Shown in pieces: positions 18,279 through 26,987 of a stretch of 64,000 nt of DNA. A model generated the notes under the pieces. The model worked only from the letters and a program-made list of their open reading frames with translations. It made no database searches and was not told where the DNA came from. The position numbers and the translations under genes were made by a program. Source of the stretch: a candidate division KSB1 bacterium (GTDB lineage: Bacteria; Zhuqueibacterota; Zhuqueibacteria; Zhuqueibacterales; Zhuqueibacteraceae); contig JAPDPX010000008.1 in assembly GCA_034506255.1 (NCBI GenBank), positions 124,001 to 188,000 on the forward strand. The letters are read 5' to 3'. Positions within the stretch are counted from its first letter, which is position 1; each line of letters begins with the position of its first letter.

Positions 18279-18746
18279 TCACGCCACCCCTCCTTCTGTC
18301 TGGCTGCGCAGCCGTTCGATTTGCTGCACCGCGAGGCGGTCGACCCGCTCGTTGAACGCATGGCCGGCATGGCCGCGCACTTTGCGCCAGGTCACTTCAT
18401 GTTGGTTTACAAGCTGGTCAAGCTGCTGCCACAAGTCGGCGTTGGGTACCGGATCGCGTTTGTGCGGGCCGCGTTTCCAGCCGTTGTGCCTCCAGTTTGC
18501 CAGCCAGCCTTTGGTAAAACTGTCGATGAGATAGCTGCTGTCCGAGTAGATGATCACCCGGCATGGCCGCTTGAGTCGCTTGAGTGCTTCGATGACCGCG
18601 GTCAGTTCCATGCGATTGTTGGTGGTGGCGGTGGCGTGGCCGGCAATCTCCTTTTCATGCCCCGCGTATTTCAGGATGGCAGCCCAGCCCCCCGGCCCGG
18701 GATTCCCGGAGCAGGCGCCATCGGTGTAGATTTCAACTGTGTCCAT
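18279..18746 (-). CDS. rnhA: Ribonuclease HI
   Basis: RNase HI cleaves the RNA strand of RNA-DNA hybrids. The 155-residue product matches the family length and keeps the four acidic metal ligands in their motifs: Asp in VEIYTDGACSGNPGPGG, Glu in NNRMELTAVIEAL, Asp in IIYSDSSYLID and Asp in NERVDRLA. The conserved His is in KVRGHAGH. The basic-protrusion-like segment NWRHNGWKRGPHKRDPV is also present. The ATG at 18744-18746 gives the canonical start; an in-frame ATG ten codons earlier would only add a nonconserved leader. It is downstream of the peroxiredoxin gene on the same strand. Confidence 0.95.
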   Translation of the reverse strand: MDTVEIYTDGACSGNPGPGGWAAILKYAGHEKEIAGHATATTNNRMELTAVIEALKRLKRPCRVIIYSDSSYLIDSFTKGWLANWRHNGWKRGPHKRDPVPNADLWQQLDQLVNQHEVTWRKVRGHAGHAFNERVDRLAVQQIERLRSQTEGGVA

Positions 18747-18909
18747 GCCGGTGCGCGGCGGAACAGAAGGGTTCATAAGAGCTGAAAAGTGAGATGGGAA
18801 ACGGGCGGCATCGGGTTGCAAAAAATCACGGGATGAATGGAACCGGCAGGGTTTCCAAACCAGCAGGCCGGCCTGCCGTTCCCGCCCCTGCCGCGGCCGC
18901 CGGTTTGCG

Positions 18910-19392
18910 TCACGTCTTTTCTGCGGCCTCGCGCAAAGTGGCCAGCGCCTCGGTGGCGCTGGCATTGGCTGCAACGCCGTAGTGGGCGGCAAGAATCCGT
19001 CCGTCTTCGTCTATCACAAAATGGCTGCGGCGCAAACCCGAGAAGAGAAAGCGGCGCAGCGATTTCTTGTCCAGCACGCCATAGGCTTCGGCGATGCGAT
19101 AGTCGGGATCGACCAGCAAGGTGAACGGCAGGTTGTATTTGGTTTTGAATTTCACATGGCTGTCCCAGCCATCCGCGCTTACGCCCAGCACCACCGCATT
19201 TTGCGCTTCGATCTCGAGGCGGTGATCGCGAAAGCCGCATGCCTGCACTGTTCAGCCGGGGGTGTCGTCCTTGGGATAGAAATAAAGCACCACGCGCTGG
19301 CCGCGAAAATCGCTGAGCTTGACGCGGGTTTGGGCGTCGGTCAGCGCTTCGAACTCCGGGGCGGGGTCGCCGGGTTGCAAGTGATTACTCAC
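18910..19392 (-). CDS. BCP/PrxQ peroxiredoxin, probable selenoprotein (in-frame UGA at codon 47)
   Basis: A thiol peroxidase of the BCP/PrxQ family that reduces hydroperoxides. The reading begins at a GTG (19390-19392) seven bases after GGAGG and gives SNHLQPGDPAPEFEAL, LSDFRGQRVVLYFYPKDDTPG, then a TGA (19252-19254) and, in the same frame, TVQACGFRDHRLEIEAQ to the normal end (160 codons). In this family the residue after TPG is the peroxidatic cysteine of the TPGCT motif; here it is UGA, with the resolving Cys intact five residues later (codon 52). Both halves are otherwise well conserved, so recoding as selenocysteine is the simplest reading; a Cys-to-stop mutation or sequencing error is the alternative. 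A clear SECIS hairpin could not be established by eye. Confidence 0.85.
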
Positions 19393-19501
19393 GTTCTCCT
19401 CCAAAATCTGCATGCGAAACGCCGTGGATTTTGCTATCTTGACCGGGCTAATTTAGCACGCAATCGGGAAAACCCCAAGCTGAATTTGCGGACGCCACCA
19501 A

Positions 19502-20362
19502 ATGACCACGCCCCTGCTCGATCCCGCGCGACACCGGGAAAGTGTGAGACACTTCCGCGCGCATTTTCATCTCGCCGTTGCACCGCCGAGCCGGGCATAC
19601 CTGCGCGAGCTGCTTGGCCATTTCGGCAATCTGCCATATGAAAATTTGAGCAAGATCATCAAATTCAACCGCTATGGCGGAGACTTCGAAAAGCGGCTGC
19701 GCCTGCCGGAGGAGGTGATGCAAGATCACGCCCGCTGGCGACTGGGCGGCACCTGTTTTTCTCTGACCTTCTTTCTGCACACGATTCTCTGGCACAGTGG
19801 TTTTGCCAGTTACATCGTGATGGCGGACATGCGCGCCGGCCCCAATCTGCACTGCGCTTTGATCGTGTTCGTCGACGGCATCAAGTATTTGGTGGACCCG
19901 GGCTATGTGCTGCGTGTACCGATGGCGCTCGATCCCGCCAGGCCGCGCCTCTACTACAATGACTTCACCGGCGTGGAGTTGCGTCTGCTGCCCCCCGCAG
20001 CCGGTTATGATCTCTTCACTTTTAATCGCCAGGAAGTGAAGTGGCGCTACCGCTTTGACGACCGGCCCACGCCGCTGCCGGAGTTTCTCGCACACTGGCA
20101 GGCTTCCTTTCACCGCAACAGCATGCATGGTCTGTGCCTCACACGGGTGCAGGACGACGAGCTGATCTTCATTCACAAGGAGCATCTGCGCATCACTTCC
20201 ATGACCGGCAAACGCAACGTCAACCTCAAACGCAACTATCACGCCGTGATTCATGAGCTGTTCGGGATCGCGCCGGAATTGGTGGAGCAAGCCCGGGCCG
20301 CGCTGCAGGCCAACCTGCAACGCGAGCGGGAGACCGGCATTTTTCTGCCATCACAGCAATGA
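19502..20362 (+). CDS. Arylamine N-acetyltransferase-like protein
   Basis: A 286-residue member of the NAT superfamily, whose enzymes transfer acetyl or acyl groups from CoA through a Cys-His-Asp triad. The triad is visible: Cys85 in RLGGTCFSLT, His117 in GPNLHCALIV and Asp132 in KYLVDPGY; the His-Asp spacing of 15 matches classical NATs. The N-terminal LPYENLSKIIKFN segment is also family-typical. The C-terminal half (about 180-286) is less conserved and may bind an unusual acyl acceptor. It is divergent from the peroxiredoxin gene with a 109-base gap. No Shine-Dalgarno precedes the ATG. Substrate unknown. Confidence 0.82.
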   Translation: MTTPLLDPARHRESVRHFRAHFHLAVAPPSRAYLRELLGHFGNLPYENLSKIIKFNRYGGDFEKRLRLPEEVMQDHARWRLGGTCFSLTFFLHTILWHSGFASYIVMADMRAGPNLHCALIVFVDGIKYLVDPGYVLRVPMALDPARPRLYYNDFTGVELRLLPPAAGYDLFTFNRQEVKWRYRFDDRPTPLPEFLAHWQASFHRNSMHGLCLTRVQDDELIFIHKEHLRITSMTGKRNVNLKRNYHAVIHELFGIAPELVEQARAALQANLQRERETGIFLPSQQ

Positions 20363-20460
20363 CCCGGGCCAACGGCCAGCCCGAGAGGCTGGCATCAGGG
20401 TGGGAAGGAAGGAGCTCGGAAAGCAGGAGCAGGGCGGGAAACGGTCAGGCCCAAAATAAA

Positions 20461-20513
20461 TTTCCCTTCTCACGGCAGTGGCAAACCGGGTTGCCACTGC
20501 CACGCGAAGGGAG
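20461..20513. other. Strong stem-loop between convergent genes
   Basis: GGCAGTGGCAA pairs perfectly with TTGCCACTGCC around a short loop, and an outer CCCTTC/GAAGGG pair extends it. There is no T-tract, so it may protect 3' ends or work as a factor-dependent terminator between the NAT-like gene and the TolB-like gene. Confidence 0.55.
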
Positions 20514-20597
20514 GGTAGAGAGATGAAAAGGTATAGATCCTTTTCAGCCTATTAGACTCCGAATCGGCGACGAAGTTCACATAAATTTTAAAAAATT

Positions 20598-21908
20598 TCA
20601 GTCGGCGGCTGTTTTGTTTGCCGAAAGCAAGTGCGAAAGCCCGGCGGACAGCTCCTCGCGGGTAATCGGCTTCTTCAAATCGATCTCAAAAAGCTGGTGG
20701 CTGCCAGTTCGGTTCGAGGTGAAGAGAATCTTGCTGCCATACCGTTGCAGAGCGGGGAAGGTATCCCTTGCGGGATGCGACGTCAGGCGTTCGGTTTGCC
20801 GCGAGTCCAGATGATGCAGATAGAGATCGAAGTTGTTTTGATTCTTCTCGAAATAAACCAGCCACTTGCCGTCTTCCGAGCACTGCGGGCTGCCCTTTGG
20901 CCCACCCTCAAAAAGCAGGCGGTGGCCGTTTGTTTCCCGCACACCCTGCTCGTAAATTTCGAAATCACCGTTGACATTGTTGATGTAGTAAATCACCTCG
21001 CCGGTGTGATTCACAAAGGGTGCAGACTTGTCGCCGAACCCGTGGGTGAAGCGCTTGATGGAGGAATCGGCGAAGTCATAAATGAACAGATCGCTTTGGC
21101 GGCCGCCGTACTCGAGATCGCGCTGGTCATCACGGTCTGAGACGAAAACCAGCCAGCCGCCCTTGGGAGAGTGCACCGGGTTCCAGTTGTCGTGTTGATT
21201 GGCGACCAGGCGTTTGACCCGGCTGCCGTCCGCGGCATGCATCTGATAAATGCCGCGCTGCTTCTCACCCGCGTTTTTTTTGTCCCCGGCCCCGCGCGTG
21301 CTGGCAAAGACGATCAGCCGGCCATCCGGTGAAAAATCGGGTGACAGGTCATCGCCCGGATCATAAGTAAGACGCACCGCGTTGCCGCCTGTCGCTGGCA
21401 TGCGGTAGATTTCCCAATTGCCATCGCGATTGGATTGAAAGACAATTTCATTGCCGGCGAGGGAATAGCGGCCCTTGATGTTGTCACCCGGCCCGAAGGT
21501 GAGCTGGCGGGTCGAGTAGGGCATGCCCACAATCGCGGCAATCTGCGGCACGTAGGGCGCGGATTCCGGCGCGTTCAAAACATCCAGAAAACCGCTGAGC
21601 GCCACCGCTTGCCGGCCCTGGTGATAGAGGGCTGTCGCACGGCCAAACTTGGCCGGCAGCGAAGCCGGATGCTGCAGCAGCACGGAGTCGAATTGCGCCA
21701 CCGCTTCTTCGAACTGTTTCTGTTGGAGAAGTTCTTCGCCCAGCGCCAGCCGTGCCGCCACATCCGTGGGATGCTTCAGCACACGTTTGCGCAATGACGC
21801 AACCTCCTCCGCCTTGCCGACCGGTTGCACCGGCGCGCTCACTTGCCGGGCGCCGCCACCGCAACCAACGACGAACATTAAAGCCAGTAACAGCCATGTG
21901 GATTTCAT
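20598..21908 (-). CDS. TPR/TolB-like beta-propeller lipoprotein
   Basis: A 436-residue lipoprotein: the signal peptide MKSTWLLLALMFVVGC ends in a lipobox with the modified cysteine at residue 16. A TPR-like helical stretch follows (about 40-115, e.g. ARLALGEELLQQKQFEEAVAQ), then a WD40/PD40 TolB-like propeller (about 135-410) with repeated blades of the type IVFQSNRDGNWEIYRM, LIVFASTR, WLVFVSDRDDQRDLEY and ILFTSNRTGSHQLFEIDL. It probably acts as a periplasmic scaffold at the envelope. TPR plus PD40 proteins often accompany Tol-Pal or type IX components (PorE-like), but no OmpA-like domain is present. The ATG at 21906-21908 has AGGAGG nine bases upstream and is preferred to a start eleven codons earlier. 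Confidence 0.82.
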   Translation of the reverse strand: MKSTWLLLALMFVVGCGGGARQVSAPVQPVGKAEEVASLRKRVLKHPTDVAARLALGEELLQQKQFEEAVAQFDSVLLQHPASLPAKFGRATALYHQGRQAVALSGFLDVLNAPESAPYVPQIAAIVGMPYSTRQLTFGPGDNIKGRYSLAGNEIVFQSNRDGNWEIYRMPATGGNAVRLTYDPGDDLSPDFSPDGRLIVFASTRGAGDKKNAGEKQRGIYQMHAADGSRVKRLVANQHDNWNPVHSPKGGWLVFVSDRDDQRDLEYGGRQSDLFIYDFADSSIKRFTHGFGDKSAPFVNHTGEVIYYINNVNGDFEIYEQGVRETNGHRLLFEGGPKGSPQCSEDGKWLVYFEKNQNNFDLYLHHLDSRQTERLTSHPARDTFPALQRYGSKILFTSNRTGSHQLFEIDLKKPITREELSAGLSHLLSANKTAAD

Positions 21909-22068
21909 GCAGACCTGCCTCCTGCAGTGGGTTGAGACCAAAACTCCAAACCCCGTTCGGCCAAGCTCACAACACAGCCCTATGATATACCCAACGTCGT
22001 TTTTTTTGCGGACTGTTGCACCGCATCAAAGCTGTTGCAACTTTGGGAAATTCGTTTAACTTCTTCAC

Positions 22069-22677
22069 ATGTCTGAATTCACTGCAGCGCAACGCCACCT
22101 TCGCCGCGCCGATCCGGTGCTGGCGCAGATCATCGACCGTCTTGGTGACTGCACCCTGCAGCCGGAGCGGCGGTACTTTGCCACACTGGTGGAAGCCATT
22201 TTATCCCAACAACTTTCGGTCAAGGCGGCTGCCACGATACACGCCCGCCTCAAAAACCTGCTGCGCGGCCGGATCAACGCACAGGGCATTCTGCAGTTGA
22301 CCGATGCACAAATTCGCGCGGCCGGCATCTCCCGCCAGAAGACGAGCTACTTGCGCGATCTTGCCGCCAAATGGCAGAACGGCCTGCTGCATGGCCGCCG
22401 GCTCGCACGCCTGAGCGATGAAGAAGTCATCGCCGCGCTCACCCGGGTGAAAGGCATCGGTCGCTGGACCGCGGAAATGTTTCTCATCTTTTCACTCGGC
22501 CGTTTGGACGTGCTGCCGGTCGATGATCTCGGCTTCCGCCAGGCGGTCCAGCAAGCCTATCGCCTGCGCAAACTGCCCGACGCCAGGCGCCTGCAACAGC
22601 TCGCCGGGAAATGGCGTCCCTATCGCAGTGTGGCAACCTGGTATCTCTGGCAGAGCCTTGATAACAAACCCCGCTAG
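22069..22677 (+). CDS. DNA-3-methyladenine glycosylase II (AlkA-like, HhH-GPD)
   Basis: Base-excision glycosylase that removes alkylated purines. The 202-residue product is a compact HhH-GPD protein: EAILSQQLSVKAA near residue 43, the helix-hairpin-helix LTRVKGIGRWTAEMFLIFSL (124-143), and the catalytic aspartate in VLPVDDLGFRQAV (D152/D153). Absence of a C-terminal four-cysteine cluster separates it from endonuclease III. It is shorter than E. coli AlkA because the N-terminal beta domain is missing, as in archaeal and many bacterial short forms. It is followed 28 bases later by a membrane protein gene in the same direction. Confidence 0.92.
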   Translation: MSEFTAAQRHLRRADPVLAQIIDRLGDCTLQPERRYFATLVEAILSQQLSVKAAATIHARLKNLLRGRINAQGILQLTDAQIRAAGISRQKTSYLRDLAAKWQNGLLHGRRLARLSDEEVIAALTRVKGIGRWTAEMFLIFSLGRLDVLPVDDLGFRQAVQQAYRLRKLPDARRLQQLAGKWRPYRSVATWYLWQSLDNKPR

Positions 22678-22705
22678 GCGTTCACCTTCAATTTGATCAA
22701 ATTCA

Positions 22706-23359
22706 ATGAGCGCTGTTGGCAAGCTGATTCAACCCCTGCTCAATACCCTCCTGCTTATCCTGTTTGTCGGATTGCTCTCCGAACAGACACAGTTCGGCGG
22801 CAATCTCATGCTGTGGGGCTTTATTCTCGTGATGGCGGTGCGCTGGCTGGCGGAGAGCCTGCTGCCTCATGCGGAGGTTTTCAAGAACCGCCACCATCAA
22901 AGTGAGCACAGTCGCTGGCTGCTCTGGGCGGTGGGGTTGAGCTTTCTGACCAACCTGGTTTTGCCGATCGCTGACTATCGCTATCGCGGCGAATGGAGCT
23001 GGACTAGTCCGTTCGCGCGTGACCCGTGGTGGAGCTGGATCGGGCTGCTCATTCTGGCGGCGGGCGTAGCCGTGCGTATTCAGGCGCTGTGGCAATACGC
23101 CCCGCCCAAAACCGAGCCCGCCAAACGCAAACAGAAAAAAGCCAGTGAGCCGGCGCGTGTCGGACTCGAGCCGGCAGAGTCGAAACTGTTTCATCTCTTC
23201 GACCTCGGCGCGGCCATTGCCTATCTGGGTATCGCACTGCTGTTCAGCAGCCTGTGGGCCCTGCTGTTTTGGGCTGTGTTGATCCTGCCCACTGCGGTTT
23301 ATCGCATTCACAAAGTGCGCGTGACAACTTCACCCCCGGCCGACAAAGTGATGGCATGA
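22706..23359 (+). CDS. Predicted inner-membrane protein of unknown function
   Basis: A 217-residue protein with about six hydrophobic segments: residues 8-25, 32-50, 72-88, 110-126 and a paired stretch at about 170-200. A basic, proline-rich loop (PPKTEPAKRKQKKASEPARV) separates the fourth segment from the last pair. The spacing faintly resembles isoprenylcysteine methyltransferase-like membrane proteins, but the conserved His/Glu-Arg motifs of that family are not clear, so no function is given. It probably shares a transcript with the glycosylase gene and ends at a strong terminator. Confidence 0.6.
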   Translation: MSAVGKLIQPLLNTLLLILFVGLLSEQTQFGGNLMLWGFILVMAVRWLAESLLPHAEVFKNRHHQSEHSRWLLWAVGLSFLTNLVLPIADYRYRGEWSWTSPFARDPWWSWIGLLILAAGVAVRIQALWQYAPPKTEPAKRKQKKASEPARVGLEPAESKLFHLFDLGAAIAYLGIALLFSSLWALLFWAVLILPTAVYRIHKVRVTTSPPADKVMA

Positions 23360-23380
23360 TGCCAACCCTCCCGGAAAACC

Positions 23381-23412
23381 AAAAGGGAGCGCATTTGCGC
23401 TCCCTTTTTTTC
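23381..23412. terminator. Intrinsic terminator (bidirectional)
   Basis: GGGAGCGC (23385-23392) pairs with GCGCTCCC (23397-23404) around an ATTT loop and is followed by eight T residues; an AAAA run precedes it, so it can also serve the converging gene on the minus strand. Confidence 0.9.
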
Positions 23413-23625
23413 TGCTGATCAGGGTGGCCCACCGTCGGTTCCACAACCCACCGTTGCATTCCCGGGCGCAGACAAACAGCTCCAACCCAGCAAAAGCCGG
23501 GTTAACCGGGCGCCGGAGCTCCAGGCACAGGTTTTACAGTTTTCCTGTAAATTTCAAAGCCGGTCAAAAATAATGGTGGTCGTGAGGCCGGCGCAATTTT
23601 CAGCCGGTCTGCAAAAGAATGCGTG

Positions 23626-24312
23626 TCAGGCGGAAAGATCATCCGGCGCCAGTGCCAGGCCTTCACGCGCGGGCAGGGAAGAAGAGGACCGCGCCTGCGC
23701 GAGAGCGAGCCTGATTTTGCGCAAGCCGTAGACAATGAGCAGCAGCACCCCCGGCAGCAACATCACCAGCACCAGCAGCCAGTCCGGCGTGCCCAACAGC
23801 GCGCCGATCCACAACAGCGCGGCAAAGCGAAACCCCCGGCCGAGCACGCCGGCCAGCGCGAAATGATATTTGTTGTATTTCACCGAAATGGCATAGAGCC
23901 GCAGCGGCTCCGAGGAGATGGGCAGAAATGCGGCCAGGGCAATGATGGGAAAAGGGTGCTTGCGGAAGCCTGTAAACAACCTGGCGATGAGCTTGACGTT
24001 CTTGACATCGAGCATCCTGCCGCGCTGCACGATGAAATCATAGATGAAGTATTCCAGCAGGAAGGCAAAGAACGTTGCGGCAGCCGCAATGGTCACGACC
24101 GCGACCCCGCTGGTCGCTTGGCCCGCCAGCAGGATCAACACATTGACCGGCACGGGAAAGAACGCGGTGGCCACACTCACCAGCACAAACAATATCGGCA
24201 GGCCATAGAAACGTTCGGTGAACACGCCGGCACGCGCCAGCACAATCAACAGTCCCCACGCGATGATGACCGGAGCAGCCCGCAGGATCTGGGAATTCAA
24301 TCGCATTTGCAT
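23626..24312 (-). CDS. YqaA/VTT-like integral membrane protein
   Basis: A 228-residue, strongly hydrophobic protein with five or six membrane segments. The middle contains ATAFFPVPVNVLILLAGQATSG and the conserved-looking FPIIALAAFLPISSEPLRLY and YHFALAGVLGRGFRF. These resemble the re-entrant helices and the G-x-x-xGR end motif of the VTT/SNARE-associated (DedA, YqaA) superfamily of lipid scramblase-like proteins. The ATG at 24310-24312 is preferred: AAGGCGG lies just upstream and the first membrane segment then starts at residue 12. A longer reading exists but adds only non-conserved sequence. Substrate unknown. Confidence 0.68.
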   Translation of the reverse strand: MQMRLNSQILRAAPVIIAWGLLIVLARAGVFTERFYGLPILFVLVSVATAFFPVPVNVLILLAGQATSGVAVVTIAAAATFFAFLLEYFIYDFIVQRGRMLDVKNVKLIARLFTGFRKHPFPIIALAAFLPISSEPLRLYAISVKYNKYHFALAGVLGRGFRFAALLWIGALLGTPDWLLVLVMLLPGVLLLIVYGLRKIRLALAQARSSSSLPAREGLALAPDDLSA

Positions 24313-24674
24313 TCGTCCGCCTTGCCGTGAATGTCGGGAAAAGAACGGGCGAAGATACGAAAGCATTCCCTCATTTTCTAACAGGATTTTGTCAGGCGGC
24401 TCTGCCCTCGCCAGGTTGTCGGGCCGCAACAACATCCCCCCACCGCACTGAAACCCGGCGCAGAGGCAAATGCCAGACAAGCCCGCGGTTTTGGTGTGGA
24501 ATACAGCCGCACAGCCGGGGAGGCGTTGCCCGCCGGCACTTTTCTCTTCCAGAGGCCGGCGGGCAATCTGCGCGGCGTTCGAATCAGCCGCGCGCCGGGC
24601 AGGGTGAAACACTGCAGCGCGCTGCTTGAACGGAGGCGTTTCGCAACACCTCTCTCGAACACGAAGCAATGAAA

Positions 24675-24974
24675 TTAGCGCAGGAGGATGAGCTTTCTGC
24701 TCTGCGAAAAATCCTGCGCCCGCAGGCGATAGACATGGATCCCGCTCGGCACCTCATGCCCGTGCAGATCTTTCCCGTTCCACACTACTTCATATCTCCC
24801 TGGTGTGACTTCGCGGTCGAACAGCACCGCCACCAGCCGGCCGAGCAGATCGTAAATCTCCAGCTCGACGCGCTGCCTTGCCGCCTGCGACGGCACTTAA
24901 AACACGATGCGCGCTTCGGGATTGAAGGGATTGGGATAATTCTGCCGCAACAACTCGCATGAGCCGTCACCTAA
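24675..24974 (-). pseudogene. Orphan C-terminal sorting domain (broken by an in-frame stop)
   Basis: On the minus strand the sequence reads LLRQNYPNPFNPEARIVF, a TAA (24897-24899), then in the same frame VPSQAARQRVELEIYDLLG and a normal end VYRLRAQDFSQSRKLILLR. This is a complete FlgD-like type IX sorting domain of about 90 residues with one nonsense codon, and nothing recognisable is left of the protein it once ended. It is therefore a fossil of a lost secreted protein, comparable to the tails at 5741, 11842 and 27501. Confidence 0.8.
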
Positions 24975-25792
24975 TGAACCCTCTCGGATTGAGTCGTCGC
25001 TTTGGGAAGGTGACCATGTAGAATGGGAGGAGGGACATCGCGGGCTTGACTGAGAAAAAGCGGGGCCGGTCGCACCACGCGTTGCAATCACCAGCATACT
25101 GATTCCAACGCGCCGGTCGGAATGGCACCTCCATGGGGTGGTGTTCCCGCCATTCCGGATGTGTTGCGCCCGCATGGGCAACCCTCCCTTTCGCGAGTCA
25201 GGGGCAGCATCACGATCCAGCCCTGCGCTTTTCACTGGTCTTTGGCCAGTGCGGGTCAATGAAGGTTACGCCATTTGTCATGTCAATTACCATGCCGGCC
25301 GGCTTGCTCCGTCGCAACTTTTTGTTAATCTGTCTCTTGTCTGCAGGTGATGTCGGCGCAGGCAAAATTTTTTGTGCACAGCTTGCACAAAACTCTCCAG
25401 AAAAGCGCACGGCCTGCACGATGAAAAAGTGGCTCGATACTCAATGCACGGATGAGCCGATGACTTTTGTTGAAAAAATCCCGAGCCCCGCACTTTGCAA
25501 TCCCTCTCTCCAGCGCAAAAGAAACCTCCCACGAAATACGCGAAAATCACAGCGCAACATCACGTGGCAGGAGATTTGACTTTTGTTAGAAGATAGATGG
25601 GTGCCAGGGGAGGTGCTCTCATATAACTCGTGCTATGTCAGACGGTACCTGCGCGAGCCGATTGGAACAAGTATGGGAGAGGCCGCAGGGAGCAGCAACA
25701 CGGAACAGGCAGCGGTGCCAGCCCTGCGTGAATAGCGGAGCGGGTGGGCATACCGGGAAAAGCTCGAGGATCGACGGTTGGCAAGATTCTGC
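24975..25792. other. Decayed intergenic region
   Basis: Upstream of the orphan sorting domain no protein is recognisable on either strand. A 13-base piece of the 5.5-kb repeat (CCTCCCACGAAAT) is at 25525-25537. The stretch probably contains the eroded remainder of the gene that carried the sorting domain. Confidence 0.4.
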
Positions 25793-25821
25793 TTGACAAA
25801 GGCGAAGGAGATTGCTATTCT
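25793..25821 (+). promoter_or_regulatory. Sigma-70-like promoter of the LacI-family gene
   Basis: A perfect -35 TTGACA (25793-25798), 17-base spacer and -10 TATTCT (25816-25821) lie 114 bases before the start codon. The -10 box overlaps or abuts the operator-like palindrome at 25822-25837. Confidence 0.7.
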
Positions 25822-25837
25822 ATTAAACCGCTTTAAT
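25822..25837. promoter_or_regulatory. LacI-family operator candidate O1
   Basis: ATTAAACCGCTTTAAT is symmetric around a central CG except for the pair next to it, the hallmark of GalR/LacI operators. Its position at the transcription start of the lacI-like gene predicts negative autoregulation. Confidence 0.65.
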
Positions 25838-25920
25838 AAATTTTTTTGAACGTTTTTGACATCATGGTTTAACTGCATGTAAATCAGAGACAATTTTTGA
25901 TTGCTGAGCAAAAAATCATA

Positions 25921-25930
25921 AAAACGATTT
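25921..25930. promoter_or_regulatory. LacI-family operator candidate O2
   Basis: AAAACGATTT repeats the AAAnCGnTTT core of the palindrome at 25822-25837 and lies five bases before the start codon, about 94 bases (nine helical turns) from it. Confidence 0.4.
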
Positions 25931-25934
25931 AAGC

Positions 25935-26987
25935 ATGGGACTCGGTGCCACCATCAAGGATGTTGCCCGCAAGGCCAAAGTCTCGGAAGCCACGGTTTCC
26001 CTGGTGTTGAACAACAAGGCCAACGTCCGCGAGGAAACCCGCCAGCGCGTGCTCAAGGCCATACGGCAACTCAACTATCACCCCCGCCACATGGCGCGCG
26101 GCCTGGCCTCCCGCAAGAGCGGCAACTTCGGTTTCATCCTCACCGACGATCACTTCTCCCGTGCCGAACCCTTCTACACCAAAATCTTTCTCGGCACCGA
26201 ATTCGAAGCGCGCAAATACAACTACTACATCCTGCTCACCACCGTGCCGCGCACGTTTCATCCCGACACCGATCTGCCGCGCTTTCTGCGCGAGCGCAAC
26301 GTCGATGGCGTGCTGCTCGCCGGCCATATCCCCCATGCCCTGTGCGAATACCTGCGCGATCTCAAAATGCCGCATGTGTTCATCGATTTCTCGCCGCGCC
26401 ACAAACAGGGCAATGTGGTCATGATGGACAATCTCCTGGGCGCCACCCTGGCGGTGCGCCACTTGATTGCTTTGGGCCACCGCCGCATCGCATTCATCGG
26501 CGGAGACATCAGCCATCCCAGTATCGCCGCCCGCCTGGAAGGCTATAAACAAGCCCTCAGCGCAGCCGGGCTTGCCGTTACAGAAGAGCTGATTGAAAGC
26601 GTGGAAAGCCATACCGCCGCGGCGGACGGCTATCACGCCACCGCCGCGCTGGCGCAGCGCAAGACGCCCTTCACCGCCATCTTTGCCGCCAATGATGCCA
26701 TGGCTATCGGCGCCATGCAATTCCTGCGCGAGCAGGGGCGCATCATCCCGGCGGAGGTCTCGGTTGTCGGGTTTGATGACATCGAAGCTGGCATGCACAC
26801 GCAGCCCCAACTCACCACCATTCGCGTGGACAAGGAAGAGCTCGGTGCCGTGGCGCTGCGCCGGCTGGTGGAAATGATCGAGACGAAAAAAGAATTACCA
26901 GGCAAAGTTTTCACCCCCGTCGAATTGGTCGTGCGGCAATCCACTGCTCCGCCACCGCCGGCGGCTGCAGGCGGATCATCCAATTGA
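25935..26987 (+). CDS. LacI-family transcriptional regulator
   Basis: A 350-residue sugar-responsive repressor. The N-terminal helix-turn-helix (TIKDVARKAKVSEATVSLVL, residues 6-25) and hinge helix (HPRHMARGLASRK, about 50-62) are canonical. They are followed by a periplasmic-binding-protein-like effector domain (65-340) with typical segments LLGATLAVRHLIALGHRRIAFIGG and SVVGFDDIEAGMHTQPQLTTI. The family binds CG-centred palindromes, two of which lie upstream of this gene. It stands at the head of the mannan-directed gene cluster and is the obvious local regulator; the inducer could be a mannose-containing oligosaccharide, but that is inference from neighbours. No clear Shine-Dalgarno precedes the ATG, suggesting low expression. 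Confidence 0.93.
   Translation: MGLGATIKDVARKAKVSEATVSLVLNNKANVREETRQRVLKAIRQLNYHPRHMARGLASRKSGNFGFILTDDHFSRAEPFYTKIFLGTEFEARKYNYYILLTTVPRTFHPDTDLPRFLRERNVDGVLLAGHIPHALCEYLRDLKMPHVFIDFSPRHKQGNVVMMDNLLGATLAVRHLIALGHRRIAFIGGDISHPSIAARLEGYKQALSAAGLAVTEELIESVESHTAAADGYHATAALAQRKTPFTAIFAANDAMAIGAMQFLREQGRIIPAEVSVVGFDDIEAGMHTQPQLTTIRVDKEELGAVALRRLVEMIETKKELPGKVFTPVELVVRQSTAPPPPAAAGGSSN

Noticed and set aside
18910..19248. Short 112-residue peroxiredoxin starting at an internal GTG
   Set aside because: This start would omit the active site and the thioredoxin-fold N-terminus, which are encoded in the same frame just upstream of the UGA with a good GGAGG and GTG start.
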